Below, piece after piece: positions 1 through 11,178 of a DNA stretch of 64,000 bases (its first letter is position 1; the number at the start of each line of letters is the position of its first letter). Under the pieces are notes generated by a model that worked only from the letters and a program-made list of their open reading frames with translations, did no database searches and had not been told where the DNA came from. The DNA lies in the NCBI GenBank assembly GCA_038373885.1, contig JAWZYV010019530.1, forward strand, positions 248,001-312,000, given 5' to 3'. A program made the translations under genes and the position numbers. Source of the stretch: Cheiracanthium punctorium. Taxonomy: Eukaryota; Arthropoda; Arachnida; Araneae; Cheiracanthiidae.

Positions 1-463
1 TTTTATTTATCCATGGGATGCATCAAAATTAAAATAATGTTATGTGTGTTTTATAGACTCTACTAATGGGGAAATAAGCATAATATAAACTTAAAAACAG
101 CACAGGTTTTAAAACTTTCAATATCGCGACACTCATGTTGGCCAAAATCGAGACAAACGACTGATTTTGTAATCAATTTCGTAGTGTAATTGTATTTTAT
201 TTTGAAGAATTTCAATATTTGGAATTATAGAATCTTTTTTTTTAATTAAATGGTCAAGTACATTTATGACTGATGATAAATTATTTGTTATGTGGATGTG
301 GCTTTCCAAATCAAGCAGTCATCAAGTTGTATTCAAACTTGGCAGTTCAAATGACTCCTCCAAGCTTGCTGCAAGCTTAAAATGAATTGAACTGTCAAGC
401 TTGTATTAATACGTCAAATTCAAAGAAATGTCAAGCTTGATTTAAGCTTATGCACTGTCTGGG
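1..463 (-). mobile_element. CCCAGACAG-TIR DNA element, truncated by window edge
   Basis: The reverse complement of this stretch matches the left half of the element at 39484-40755, including the AAGCTT-rich subterminal zone and the outer end, which here reads gcactgtctggg and stops at 463. About 300 bases present in the other copy (near 39640-39950) are missing here. The other end lies outside the window. No coding sequence is seen, so it is likely non-autonomous. The superfamily is not assigned. Confidence 0.75.
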
Positions 464-2493
464 TTCAATCATCTTCTTACGATTTGTTTACAAGGGGTAT
501 GTTCGATAAAGGAGAAATTTCTCACTAACCCGAACACAATTGTGAATTATAAATGCCGAGCCCGGACTCGGTTGCCTGAGTGTGCAATCCGATGAGTCAT
601 CCAAAGAGGCCTACAGATGCTCACTTATTGGTTCCAGAACTTAGATACGTCATCTAATGGCCGAATCTAACCAATGGGGAAACCTCCGTAGGCCTCTTTC
701 GGAGTGCAGAAGCAGACCCGGTAGAATCACGATGGCCCCGTTTTGACTCCACATTGCTGTGCGATTCCGACTCCTTATCGTGTGCCCTATCTCTCCTCAA
801 ACTGTATCCCAATCATTATGGCACACCCTGTATATACAATCTTCCAAACCAGCCAAAACGCTGCAGTACATTTCCGACGGGAGACAAAACTTCCTAATAC
901 GCTAACAAAATAAGTGTGACAGAGATCGCAATGCGACATCTGTTAAGCCATTCACTCAACACTCGGCGATTCTTTCAAGCGTTTAATAAGCGGGGCATTT
1001 ACAACGCCACGCTCAATGTGCGACTTGAGGGAGAAAGGCTTAAGAGAGCGCGCGGAATATTTATTGCGCTCTTAAAGCTGAAGCGCGCTCTAATCCTTCA
1101 AAACATCGCGCGCTCTTCATTTTTGGAGCAATGCAACTGCGTGAGCGATGGTAAAGACTTTAAATTCATTAGAGAAATGAAGTGTTCTGAGAGAGAGAAA
1201 TAATGATGATGATGATGATGATGTGAAGAGGGAAAAAAAAAACGTATCAATTGCTAAGGGATATGTGACTTAGCTCAGCAAGTCATCCAATAAACAAGAG
1301 TTGGAATACTTAATGCTGTTTGATTTGGGTGGGTGTGTGGGTGTGTGGGGGGGGCGGCGGGGATGCATACCGGTTCTGGTTGAGTAACTTTAATGAATGT
1401 GCACAGGTTGTGAAGTTTCCCCACGATTGATAGATATTAGTTGGCGATAGATAAGTTATATAAGTAGATATGAGTTGGCGATAGATTCCGTTTTTGAAAC
1501 CAATGTAAAAGTATAGTCAGAAACGACCCCAGTTGGGACCGCCGTGAAAATTGTGTACAGTATCCCTCCCCCCCCCATTTAAACGACTAATATCACTTAA
1601 CTAACGCATTAGAAGACCAAAATGCAATAAAATAATTAATTAATTAATTTAATTTAATTTAATTTAATTATGCCTGGATCCGAATTCGATCTGTAAAAAG
1701 TGAATCCTTTCAGGCCATGCGCCCATAATGGAGGATACGAATTTTAAAGAAACACTACAAAGGAAATTCTAATAATTATAATTTGAAAACGTACATTATG
1801 GAAAACTTGGATCAGGATGTTTTATTTTATTACAAATTTAACGTCCATTTTTACAAAAATGAACATGTGAATTTCTTCGAGATAAATTACCTAATCGAGC
1901 CTGACAGTGCTTAACCCAGCTCTGATCCTGCTGGGTTGAGTTGTTGCAGCCGTGTGAAGGACGCCATTTTGATGCGTGCATTGCACTGCCGGGTGATTCA
2001 CTCCCCCCCGTGTGTGCGGATATTTACGGCATCTTATTCGAAACCGGGAAGAGGTGGAAGGGAAAGAATCCGGCAGACAAACTCTTTTAGACTCGCACGG
2101 GAAGAGGGAATTGTTGGAAGATCAAAGTCGACTTCCCTTCTCCACCCCTGTTGGTTTTTTTGTTTTTCTCTGGAGGTTAATGTTACGTTTGCCGCTGCTG
2201 TTAAAAATGGGAAACGCTCTCTCGGTACGAGGGTATTTTTGTGGAATGTGCGTTCAGCAGGAGAACAGCCGATTTTACACAGGTTTCACAGGGGAAGCCG
2301 TGAATTTTCAGGCAGGCAAGTTTGTGCTAAGAAAGTGTTTTTATTAACCCTCTGAGGGCCCTTGGGCTAATGGTCAGAATCAGGGGCCAGCCTTGCGAAT
2401 ATCTTCTTCTATGCTGTTCTAATTATTCTTTTGGGCTTACCAGTGGCTGAGTACGTAAGACACTGAACGTTGGTAGAAGGTTTAAGTGTGAAG
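464..2493. other. Unassigned sequence with short simple repeats
   Basis: No gene is recognised. 499-571 is a worn fragment of the GGGCTC-rich hAT family (compare 26310-26400), with the same order of ggagaaattt, aacacaattgtgaatta and gagcccgg words. Simple repeats are ATG/TGA at 1203-1223, a G-rich run at 1334-1374 and TTAA/TTTAA at 1631-1670. The sequence agttggcgatagat occurs twice at 1437-1490. 1936-2355 is less AT-rich and open in two frames, but the translations look nothing like a known protein and no splice context is evident. Confidence 0.6.
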
Positions 2494-2820
2494 TAGTGAT
2501 GGGCATGAATGGGTGAAACTATTCGATTTAATCGATTCCATCGAATCGATTTAATCCATTCGAATCCACCGATTTCGAAAAATGCACTCGAACGCTCAGC
2601 ACATAGCATTCGAATAGTATCAGTGAAACGATTAATCGCGATTAATCCTGAATACATTTCGAAAAGTGAAATGATTAATCGTGAATACAATTCGAATGGT
2701 GAAATGATTAATCGCAAATACAATTCGAATAGTGGAATGATTAATCGCGAATACAATTCGAACTGTAATTGAAAACTAACAAGGGACTTGATTTTGTGAC
2801 AATTTTTTAAATGGCCCATA
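2494..2820 (-). mobile_element. hAT-like MITE, TAGTGATG family, copy 1
   Basis: It starts TAGTGATGGGC and shares an inverted match with 17675-18065, including the distinctive core around 2585-2620 (gctcagcacatagcattcga). The interior is a degenerate array of about 32-bp units built from attcgaat and attaatcg words (2630-2765). The far end, near aaatggcccata, is diverged, so the right boundary is approximate and no clear TSD was found. Open frames on both strands here come from the repeat. Confidence 0.65.
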
Positions 2821-5565
2821 CGAAAAGGAAGAGCTAGGTTGTCTACCTTTTCGCATGTATGTAAATAACTTTACTCGTAATCATACCAGTTAAAAAAACC
2901 ATCCGTCGTCTATGAATTGGCTATATGTTACCTTATGAGCACTTTAACATGAAAAACCAGGAAACATTTTTTCGTATTGAAAATCATCGTTTGTTTTTCG
3001 AACTCGCGAACACTTACCCCGTAGACGGCTTTGTTGTCTCATAAGTCTACTGCAAAGTATAATCAAAAAATTCTTTACAAATGAGCCTGTATTGATCTTT
3101 GCACCTCGCTATTGCATCAACAGGAGCTTGCATTCGAAGACATAGCACTAAATCATTTATAAGAGGGACGTCCATTAGACGCAGATATCGCTGTTTTTGG
3201 AGAATGCAAAAGGGATGCTTTTCCCATTCGTGGTAGGCAAACGTCTCATGAACTTCAATCTCATCCGTACTAGGCAGTATCTTCTATATTCTTCCTACGA
3301 AATCCTTCACAGAACTTTTACGTAAGAATTTAACCAAGATATGGACATCTATCTCATGGTCACTTTAGAGATTGGATTTTTTCTGCTCACCAAATCTTTG
3401 TCAATGTAGATCTCGCTTTCTGTTTCTTCGTTACCGGATGATTCCCTTGTGGAAGAATCATAAACCATTTTCCTTTTCCTTCCTTTTTTTTATGATGGGT
3501 CTAGGCTGTATCCCTCTCTCTGTCTCTCTCTTTTTACATTTCTCTTTGCTTGTAAATTTATTTTATGCATCTCAGTTAAGACAATGGAATTTTTTTCTCA
3601 GAAATATCCGTGTAGACTGCCGATCTTCCTGACTTGATTTTGAAGGATCTCTTGGATCTAGGTCAAATGGTCTCATTTCTCGAGGAATAACTACTTTTAT
3701 GGTACTTGGGCTTGCTCCATTAATTGCTCCTAATGGAATTTGCATCGAATATGTTTCAATATCCTCTGACAAATCCGGACGTCCTTAGCCCTGACAATTG
3801 CTTCTAGGGTCACATTCACAGGGTCAGGTAGGCCTTGTTGGTTGAGAGGAGATCATGCGCTGATGCGGGAACGAAGTAAGCATCTCAAAATTCATTCCGG
3901 CTCAAAAGGAATGACCTGTGCACTTAAATTCTGACAGGATGTTTCCTTGGCTTATGTCTTTGGGAATGGTTAGAACACTCCTGTGGGCAATATATGAATT
4001 GCCATCGAAGCTACAGCATTTTTCATATTTAACATCCAACTGCCCGTTGCTCGGTAAATGTATATCACTGGCAAATAGTTAGGAAATTATTGGATAGGCC
4101 TCTCAAATTCAATGAAGTATGTATTTCATTGATACGCGTGTTATTGCAACTCCGATGCAATAACACGCATCGGAGTGTTATTGCATCGGAGTACATCGGA
4201 TGCAATAACAGTAAGAACACTGATAAGTCAGTGTTCCTACTGTTGGCGCAATCAAGGATTTAAATGCATGAATATATGAGATAGAAAAGTAATTAAAAGT
4301 AATCGTGTTACATCATGTTCAATACGTTCTAATTTGTATGAAAATTTATTAACACGCATAAATTATTACTCAGAAATTTTAAAATGTGCTTTATTCAGAT
4401 TATTTATTGTATTAATCCTGCCTTTGTTTCAATAAAAATGTCTTCTGTAATTCTGTATATCGTCCGGGGTAAGTAGTCTCATTGTGATAATCTACCCCTG
4501 CAGTTTGTAACAATTACTCCCCAATACGCATATTCGCTTATATTAACTACATAGGCCTAATAAACACTGCATGTGTTTCTAGAAAACAGCGTAACATTCA
4601 CAAGATATTGAACTAAGAAACAGAATAAAAGTATTCGTTCGTATTCTATAAGCATTAACTATTAACCCCGAAAAACTATTACTCTCTATTTTCAAATACA
4701 GACTCTTTTTTTTTTGCATTCAGATGGTATTTTGATTAAAAATAGCGATTTAAGTTTCTTCAATTATTTTTACGAATGACATTTCTGTCTATTGCTTAGA
4801 TTTAAGAACCTAAATCATTTTATGCGCCAAAAACCGCCAAGCATGGCAACTCTGAACCTTTTTTTTTCAGGTTTTGTTAATATCTTTCATAATAATTCTA
4901 ATTTAAAAATTAAAGTCTGCTGACTGACAACCCTGAATTTTTTTAACGATTTTTTAATACTTATTGCGCGTTTGTACGTGATCTAGTCTAGATTCTGAGT
5001 AAGTCGCTCGAAAGCACGTTTTAAAGTAGCCCTTTAACACAACGACTTTGAAAAAAAATTACATAGAAATCGTTACGGAAGAACGTAGTTCTTACGTTAA
5101 AAAAAAAAACAGAAGTTTTATCTTCTAAAATGAAGATACAAGCGGTAATAATGTTCCGTTTCCAAACTCTCTCAAAATTATCGGATTTACCACAACTTCT
5201 ATTCAACCTGAGTTGCGATATGCATGTGCTTTTTTCTCGGACAGAAGATCTCAGATCAATTTCCATTGTGACCAAAACAAAAAAATGGCGAAATTTGAGA
5301 ATGGGAATTCTGGATAGGAAGAGAGAGCGCTTCAAATTCGATTTCGGGCAGCAGATAAAGGACGAACAGCAGAAAAATCGATTAGGAAATCGACTCGGTA
5401 ATTAAGCTTTTCTAAAATAAAGAGATAAGTTAATAGAATTGCTCTTTAGGTTGTACATTTGAACAATCTGGAGAAACAATACCGTTATTGCCTTGCCTTC
5501 TTGCGACTTTACCTTACAACGGCGCCTGAATAGTCAAATATCGATGTAGCATTTTACTTAACTTG
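2821..5565. other. No gene recognised; includes a small hairpin cluster
   Basis: AT-rich sequence without a recognisable gene or element. 4137-4243 is dense in repeated words: gcaataac and catcggag recur in both orientations. It is followed by a hairpin with 16-nt arms (4208-4223 and 4228-4243, one mismatch) around taag. Short open frames at 3372-3632, 5021-5335 and 5130-5405 show no familiar protein features. Confidence 0.55.
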
Positions 5566-5704
5566 CAACCTTATTCACCAAACATTTGAACTCAGATTAC
5601 TCCAAACACGCGTGTAAAAGTGATCGGTAAGATATCTTACCGATGACTTTTGCACGTGTGTTTGGATTATTTCACGTGTTATGGGTTTTGGTGAATAAGG
5701 TAGT
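5566..5704. repeat. Palindromic MITE-like hairpin
   Basis: The outer ends read ccttattcaccaaa and tttggtgaataagg. The inner parts pair as ccaaacacg/cgtgtgtttgg, and the centre is a 22-bp perfect palindrome at 5623-5644. The whole stretch could fold into one long hairpin. No target duplication was identified. Confidence 0.6.
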
Positions 5705-6095
5705 TACAATATTGTATATCCTGAAGATATGAGTAACCACGAAAAACTTCGTGGAAAAAATTATTAGGATAATCATAAAGAGGCCTAGTTACTCTTATTT
5801 TCTTAAAATAAAATACAAATATCGAGATAAAACAGCTCGCATGTTATCTTTGACTCTCTTTGTAATGAGGATTGCTGGTAGGGTGAGGTAAAATGGGTCG
5901 AGGAAATTCACTTTGATCAAAGATTGAATTTTTTTTTAATGATGCGAAGGCTGTTTTTTATTTTTACAACCTCCGTCGGGCAGTAAAAGAAAGACAAGAA
6001 TAAAAAGAATTTATTACGAAAAATTAAGTACACACGTGGCTTCTTTTCGACATAATCGTTATGAAGATTCGGGCATTCATCAGATCGGTGCCATA

Positions 6096-6129
6096 ACCAC
6101 TGTGCCATGTCTCACCATGGCACAGTGGT
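6096..6129. repeat. Perfect 14-bp-arm hairpin
   Basis: The arms accactgtgccatg (6096-6109) and catggcacagtggt (6116-6129) are perfect reverse complements with a 6-nt loop. Confidence 0.6.
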
Positions 6130-6259
6130 ACCATGAGGAGGCATTGCATGGTACTGCATCCATCGTATTGTCGAAACAGGCAGTTGTTTTAGTGGTGTGG
6201 TTATAAACCTAATTTGACAGTTGTCATACCTATACTGCTTGTTCCGGAACTTCTTGTAA

Positions 6260-6624
6260 GGGAGGTAGACAACATGGGTAGGAACCGTAATTACACAGGA
6301 ATGCATAGGCGGAATTCGATAGATGGCTCTGTACGCGAGCTCTCTAGGTCGACACGCGTAGCTTCCTCATTCCCACAGCTGCCAACTTCTACACTTTTCC
6401 AAGATCATCAACCTCAACTTTCAAACAGTTTTATTTTACATAAAAAATTTGGATTCATTTGAACATCAAATTACAAAAGAATAGAATTAGCGGTCGATAA
6501 TCTCCTGAAAAAAGCATAAAAATTGGTAGCTATGATAACGAGAAAGCCACACGTGCCGACCTTGAGAGGGCCATCAATCGATTTTTTCCTACGTAATTAT
6601 GTTTCTTAATGTTGTCTACCTCCC
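6260..6624. repeat. Segment bounded by a 16-bp inverted repeat
   Basis: GGGAGGTAGACAACAT at 6260-6275 is exactly inverted at 6609-6624, bracketing about 365 bases. The pattern suggests a short TIR element, but flanking bases show no convincing target duplication. No coding content is recognised. Confidence 0.4.
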
Positions 6625-6899
6625 AAGAATTTTATACTTAAATTGACACCCGATATATAGAACTCTGTATTGCGCTTAAAATGTTCAGCGTCATTTGACG
6701 TCTATAGATAGCTTATAAACTAATTTTTAAAATTTTGTGTGTGATGAAAGGTTTGTCTCATAACTATTTGTACTACTAAGATCTTTCCCTACAGTGGCAT
6801 CTATCGCGTACAGTTGAAACAACTACTTTTAAAAGTATTTCATAATACAAGTACAATCGCTCGACTAATTAGTTTTGCTAGCTACGCTGTGTTATCTGT

Positions 6900-7603
6900 C
6901 ATCTATAATTGACATTAATTATCTAATTTCTGAGTAAGGTTTCTGAATTGACTATACATAGACAATTTATTGAACTATTTTATTTATAGTCAATACAAAT
7001 CGTCTTAAGTGATTTAGTCTTTTGAAAAACGGCCTGTACTAACCAGCGTATTTTTGAATATTTTAATTTTATAAAGTGTTTTCAATAGAATAAACTTAAC
7101 TAAAATAAAAAGGAGAAGTCAAATCTCACAATCAGTGAATGAAATAAATTTCTTACTAAATTATTTTATTAAATTTACGACAATGGGTATTGGAGGTTAT
7201 CTGTGCCATTGTTTGCCTTATCCTACATGAAATAGAGATCATAATACATCATCTATAATTGACATTAATAATCTAATTTCTGGGTAAGCTTTCTGGCTTG
7301 ACTATACACAGACAATCTATTAAACTATTTTATTTATAGCCAATACAAATAACATTCGAAGTTATTTAACCATTTGAAAAACAGACTGTACTAAACAGCG
7401 CATTTTTGAATATTTAAATTTTATATTAAAGTGTTTGAAGTAGAATAAACTTCCCTAAAATAAAAATAAGAAGTCAAATCTCACAAACAATGAATGAAAT
7501 AAATGTCTTACTGAATTATGGTATTAAATTTCCGACATTGGGTACTGGAGGTTATCTGTGCCATTGTTTGCCCTATCCTAACTGAAATAGGGATCATAAT
7601 ACA
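6900..7603. repeat. Tandem duplication of a 350-bp unit
   Basis: Copy A (about 6900-7247) and copy B (about 7250-7603) both begin catctataattgacatta and both end with the gttatctgtgccattgtttg block followed by gggatcataata-like sequence. They differ by scattered substitutions and small indels. No coding frame is conserved between the two. Confidence 0.8.
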
Positions 7604-8061
7604 GCAATTTAAAGCAGTAAATATTCACTTTAATCAGGTCACGTAGATATATCTGAATACTTGGTGTGATGCTATACACGAGCTATAAATGATCTGCCCA
7701 ATAACATGCCGCAGTAATCAATAACATCCATTTAACTGAATTTAGTCTGAAACTGAACAAATTCACGAAAATATATATCAAAAATTTTCTTCTTCAGATT
7801 GAAACATACAGGAATCCTTGAGTAATCCAAAATAGCTATAAGTGCTGGTGACATCACTTTTATACGTTAAAAATCCCACGGCAAATATCAATAAATTAGT
7901 AAATCGGCAAAAAGTTAAAAAACAAATCTAAACGACAGTCTAAAAAAACAGCCTAAACGATCGTATCTTTCTATATGTATCATTTTATGTGTGCTTTTTA
8001 TACAAAGTTTTTACTTATTTTATCGTTTAATACCCGTAATTTGAGTGTTTTTTTCGGTTCT

Positions 8062-8190
8062 TCTATAGTTGAAGGTCCCAGGGTTCTGGTTTACTGCTAG
8101 CCAGTCTAACGATCCTGAGTTTGGGGCGGTTTTCTCCAGATGTAACGCGAATGCGCACCAGAAGCCCTTAAAAAGTATTCCCCCAGGCAG
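8062..8190 (+). mobile_element. tRNA-derived SINE fragment
   Basis: It carries the tail seen in the other SINE copies of this window: a ttttctccagatgtaacgcg-like block followed by aatgcgc, agaagcccttaaaaagt and a cccc run (compare 12839-12900 and 48397-48470). The tRNA-like head is badly worn. It abuts the TTAA element that starts at 8213. Confidence 0.5.
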
Positions 8191-8212
8191 GTTTTTTTCG
8201 TGTTGGTTTGTC

Positions 8213-9099
8213 TTAAGGGGATGGTGGACACCCAAATCATCAAAATTGGCTCAAAAAATGTGTTTTTTTCTTTTTTACATACTAAATTTCTACAGTTAAA
8301 GCTGAACCATGGAGAAAAAAACGCGTATGTCTACGTCAATTTTTAAAAAAAGATATTAGGGTTTGAAAGAATTAAAAGGGACAGTTAAATGTCCACAAAA
8401 ATGCAAACAAACGCGTCAATAAACACGTCATAATTTTTATTGAACGTTTTACAAAATAAGCTAATATTCGAATGAAATTATTTTAAAAATATGTTTTGTT
8501 AAGGTAAAATCATAAATAAAATGATTCAGAAGAGACGGTATTAAAGGTAAATGGAAAATGACACTTTAAACTGTATTTTCTCCAAATCAAGTTTTTTGTG
8601 ATTTTCTTGCCTTCAAAATGCTCCATGCGACTTAATTTTGGTCGGAATTGTACAAAATTGACTACAAACATTCTTCTCATATATTACAATAAATCTTTGT
8701 ATCCTTTTTAAATAGGGTCAAAATTTCGATTATGAAATTTCACTTTTATTTACGAAAACTGAAAAATTTCGGGAAAATTTGGTATATATCCATGAAAATA
8801 TTTCTAAAAAATGAACTACTCGGTCGAACCAAAAACCGATACACAGACCTTTTTAAAATATATTTTTATGCTATTATAAAACAAAATTACTAAAAAAAAA
8901 GTTAAAATTAAAACGCATGGAGCATTTTTTCGAAACTAAAAAATTAATTAATTTTTAATTAATTACTAATATTTAAAAAAAAATTAAATTTTTTTCAGTT
9001 GTTTATAATTTTTTTAGTTTAATATATTAAAATACAAAATTTCATAATCCTATCTTATTAAATAAAAAAAAAACTTTTTAATGTCCATCATCCCCTTAA
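8213..9099. mobile_element. TTAA-flanked DNA element (GGGGATG TIR)
   Basis: TTAA at 8213-8216 and 9096-9099 flank TIRs that read GGGGATGGTGGACA on the left and GGGGATGATGGACA on the inverted right. The interior of about 880 bp is very AT-rich and non-coding. A TTAA duplication occurs with piggyBac and Kolobok elements; the GGGG start would suit Kolobok, but no transposase is present to decide. Confidence 0.7.
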
Positions 9100-9221
9100 C
9101 GCAACGCATACTCTGTGGGTGTACTCGTTTATAAAATCTTTGGAAGAAGTGTTGAAGCGATCGCGTAATTTTTTAATCGTAAACAATTGGCTTGTCTCAC
9201 AGGTTTTCATAAATAAAATTA

Positions 9222-9410
9222 CAGTCAACCCCAGTTATAGTGAACCTCTGGGGACCACCGGATTTCGTCCGCTGTGCCCGAATTTCACTAAAACCGAAGT
9301 GTTGTACCCATATTGAACAGAGACACTGTATGTGAGTCAGGACCTACTGTTTGCTTTCACTATAGCCGAAGGTTCGCTCTATCCGAGTTCTCTATATCCG
9401 GAGTTGACTG
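9222..9410. mobile_element. pogo/Tigger-type MITE
   Basis: The left end CAGTCAACCCCAGTTATAG follows TA, and the right end inverts to CAGTCAACTCCGGATATAG. This is the typical TIR style of the pogo/Tigger branch of Tc1/mariner. Tracts such as cactaaaaccgaagtg and tcactatagccgaa repeat the TIR theme internally. Related copies lie inside the hAT elements at 25879-26438 and 26782-27460. Confidence 0.7.
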
Positions 9411-9550
9411 CAATGGGAATTTCTAGGCTATCCCTTTTATTCTAGAAAACGTGTTTCTAAATGCATTATATATATTTAAAATTATTATAAACGGAAAAAA
9501 TACTTTTTAATCACTTAAATATATATTCTGCTTCTGCTGCAATAATTAAT

Positions 9551-10071
9551 TTAACCCTTTAACGCGCAGTGTTCCCGCTCTGGGAACACCCAACTCGGAC
9601 GTTTTGACTGTTGCCAGTCACGAAGAACAGATTGGATTTCTATAAAAATAGTTGCGGGTGACCTAGCTCCACTAGAATCTTTTACATTTTAGCACGTCAT
9701 TTCCCGTAAAAAGATTATTTTTAACAGCACTGACATCTGCTGAAAAATGGAAGAATGCGAGAGCAGCCGGATAGATCGCCCAATGCTGAATAAAGGACAG
9801 CCGTTGCCATCGCTCGACTTAACTACCAGCAAGATGGCGGACGCTCGAAACGTTCATCGCGTGCCACAGATCGAGAGACCCTTTTTGACGCAGCCGGCTG
9901 CGTCACTACCAGTAAGATGGCGGACGATCGAAACGTTCATCGCGTTCCTCTAGATCTGTGGCACGCGATGAACGTTTCGATCGTCCGCCATCTTGCTGGT
10001 CGTTAAGTCGAGCGATGGCAACGGCTGCCCTTTTTCCAGCATTGGGAAAGGGTTGAGCCTGAAAGGGTTAA
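9551..10071 (+). mobile_element. piggyBac-type TTAA foldback element, copy 1
   Basis: It is flanked by TTAA at 9551-9554 and 10068-10071. The left end is CCCTTTAACGCGCAGTGTTC; the right end inverts to CCCTTTCAGGCTCAACCC. The right two thirds is an inverted repeat containing the block with gatggcgga and acgttcatcgcgtgccacag in both orientations. It has no transposase, so it is non-autonomous. Other copies are at 10597, 31985, 42731 and 49026, with half copies at 44622, 57085 and 57603. Confidence 0.85.
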
Positions 10072-10596
10072 AAACGTCATGATTAAAAGAAAAATACTTT
10101 CACATTCACGAATAAAATGTATTTTCTCTTTGTGTAGCGTAAGTGATTTTCACGTCGAACAGATTGTTCATTCCAACTTCTGCCTATGTCATTCGCCCAA
10201 ATGATCTAAGAGCACAGATTTGTTATTTTTTCTTATTTCTTTCGTACCTTTCCTCTTCATCCGAGCACAGCCAATCGCCGTGATTCTACGCAAGTATTGC
10301 CATTCTGGAAAACCATATATTCAGCACCTGCACGCCACTTTGTGACGACCGACGAAATAGCTGCCATGCCTGTTTGATATCACAGAGTGGCTCTTTTTCC
10401 AAGAAATCCAAGTTAAGAGCTGCGAAGAGACAGAAGAGAGCAAGCGATATGGTTATTTGGAAAATAGTTACCAGCCTTCGCAGAGGAATATGGACAGTGA
10501 AACACACCGAGCACAATGGTAGGCAAGATTTTTGAGCGTTTGCAATTCGTAATTATTGAGCACTTATCTGGCGCTGGTGGATAATCGGATCGATGT
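10072..10596. other. Unassigned sequence between two TTAA elements
   Basis: No gene is confirmed. 10286-10516 on the minus strand is open for 76 codons in a less AT-rich patch and encodes one hydrophobic stretch (FQITISLALFCLFAALNL). It could be a leftover exon, but no homolog is recognised and no supporting splice signals were established. Confidence 0.3.
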
Positions 10597-11167
10597 TTAA
10601 CCCTTTAACGCTCAGTGATCCCGCTCTGGGAACACCCAACTCTGACGTTTTGACTGTTGCCGGTCACGAAGAATAGATTGGATTAACGGAGAAGAACCCC
10701 AGACGACAAATTAACCCCAGACGAAAAACTAAAAAACAAGCACATTAACAAATTAAATTTAAAAAAAATATTAAGCAAACTTCTAGATTTTTGGGAATTT
10801 AAAACGTGAGGTTTGCTCTCCCCCTGCTCCCCCCCACTATTATTTTTTTAATATAGCTAACTTATTATAGTTGCACCATAAAAATAGTTGCGGGTGACCT
10901 AGCTTCACGATCTGCTGAAAAATGGAAGAATGCGAGAACAGCTCGATAGATTGCCCAATACTGAAAAAAGGGCAGCCGTTGCCATCGCTGGACTTAACTA
11001 CCAGCAAGAAGGCGGACGATCGAAACGTTCATCGCGTGCCACAGATCTAGAGACCCTTTTTTTTATGACAGCTGGTTGTGCGGCACATCTTGCTGGTAGT
11101 TAAGTCGAGCGATGGCAACGGCTGCCTTTTTTTCAGCATTGGGAAAGGGTTGCGCCTCAAAGGGTTA
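10597..11167 (+). mobile_element. piggyBac-type TTAA foldback element, copy 2
   Basis: TTAA flanks at 10597-10600 and 11164-11167. The left end is CCCTTTAACGCTCAGTG; the right end inverts to CCCTTTGAGGCGCAACCC. About 10691-10871 is a foreign insert that matches the CAGTGGCG hAT family (compare 11225-11380), interrupting the gaatagattggatt...ataaaaatagttgc block found uninterrupted in other copies. Confidence 0.85.
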
Positions 11168-11178
11168 ATCGTGCGTGG

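Noticed and set aside
2409..2819. Overlapping frames of 136 and 87 codons on both strands
   Set aside because: Produced by the attcgaat/attaatcg repeats of a hAT MITE.
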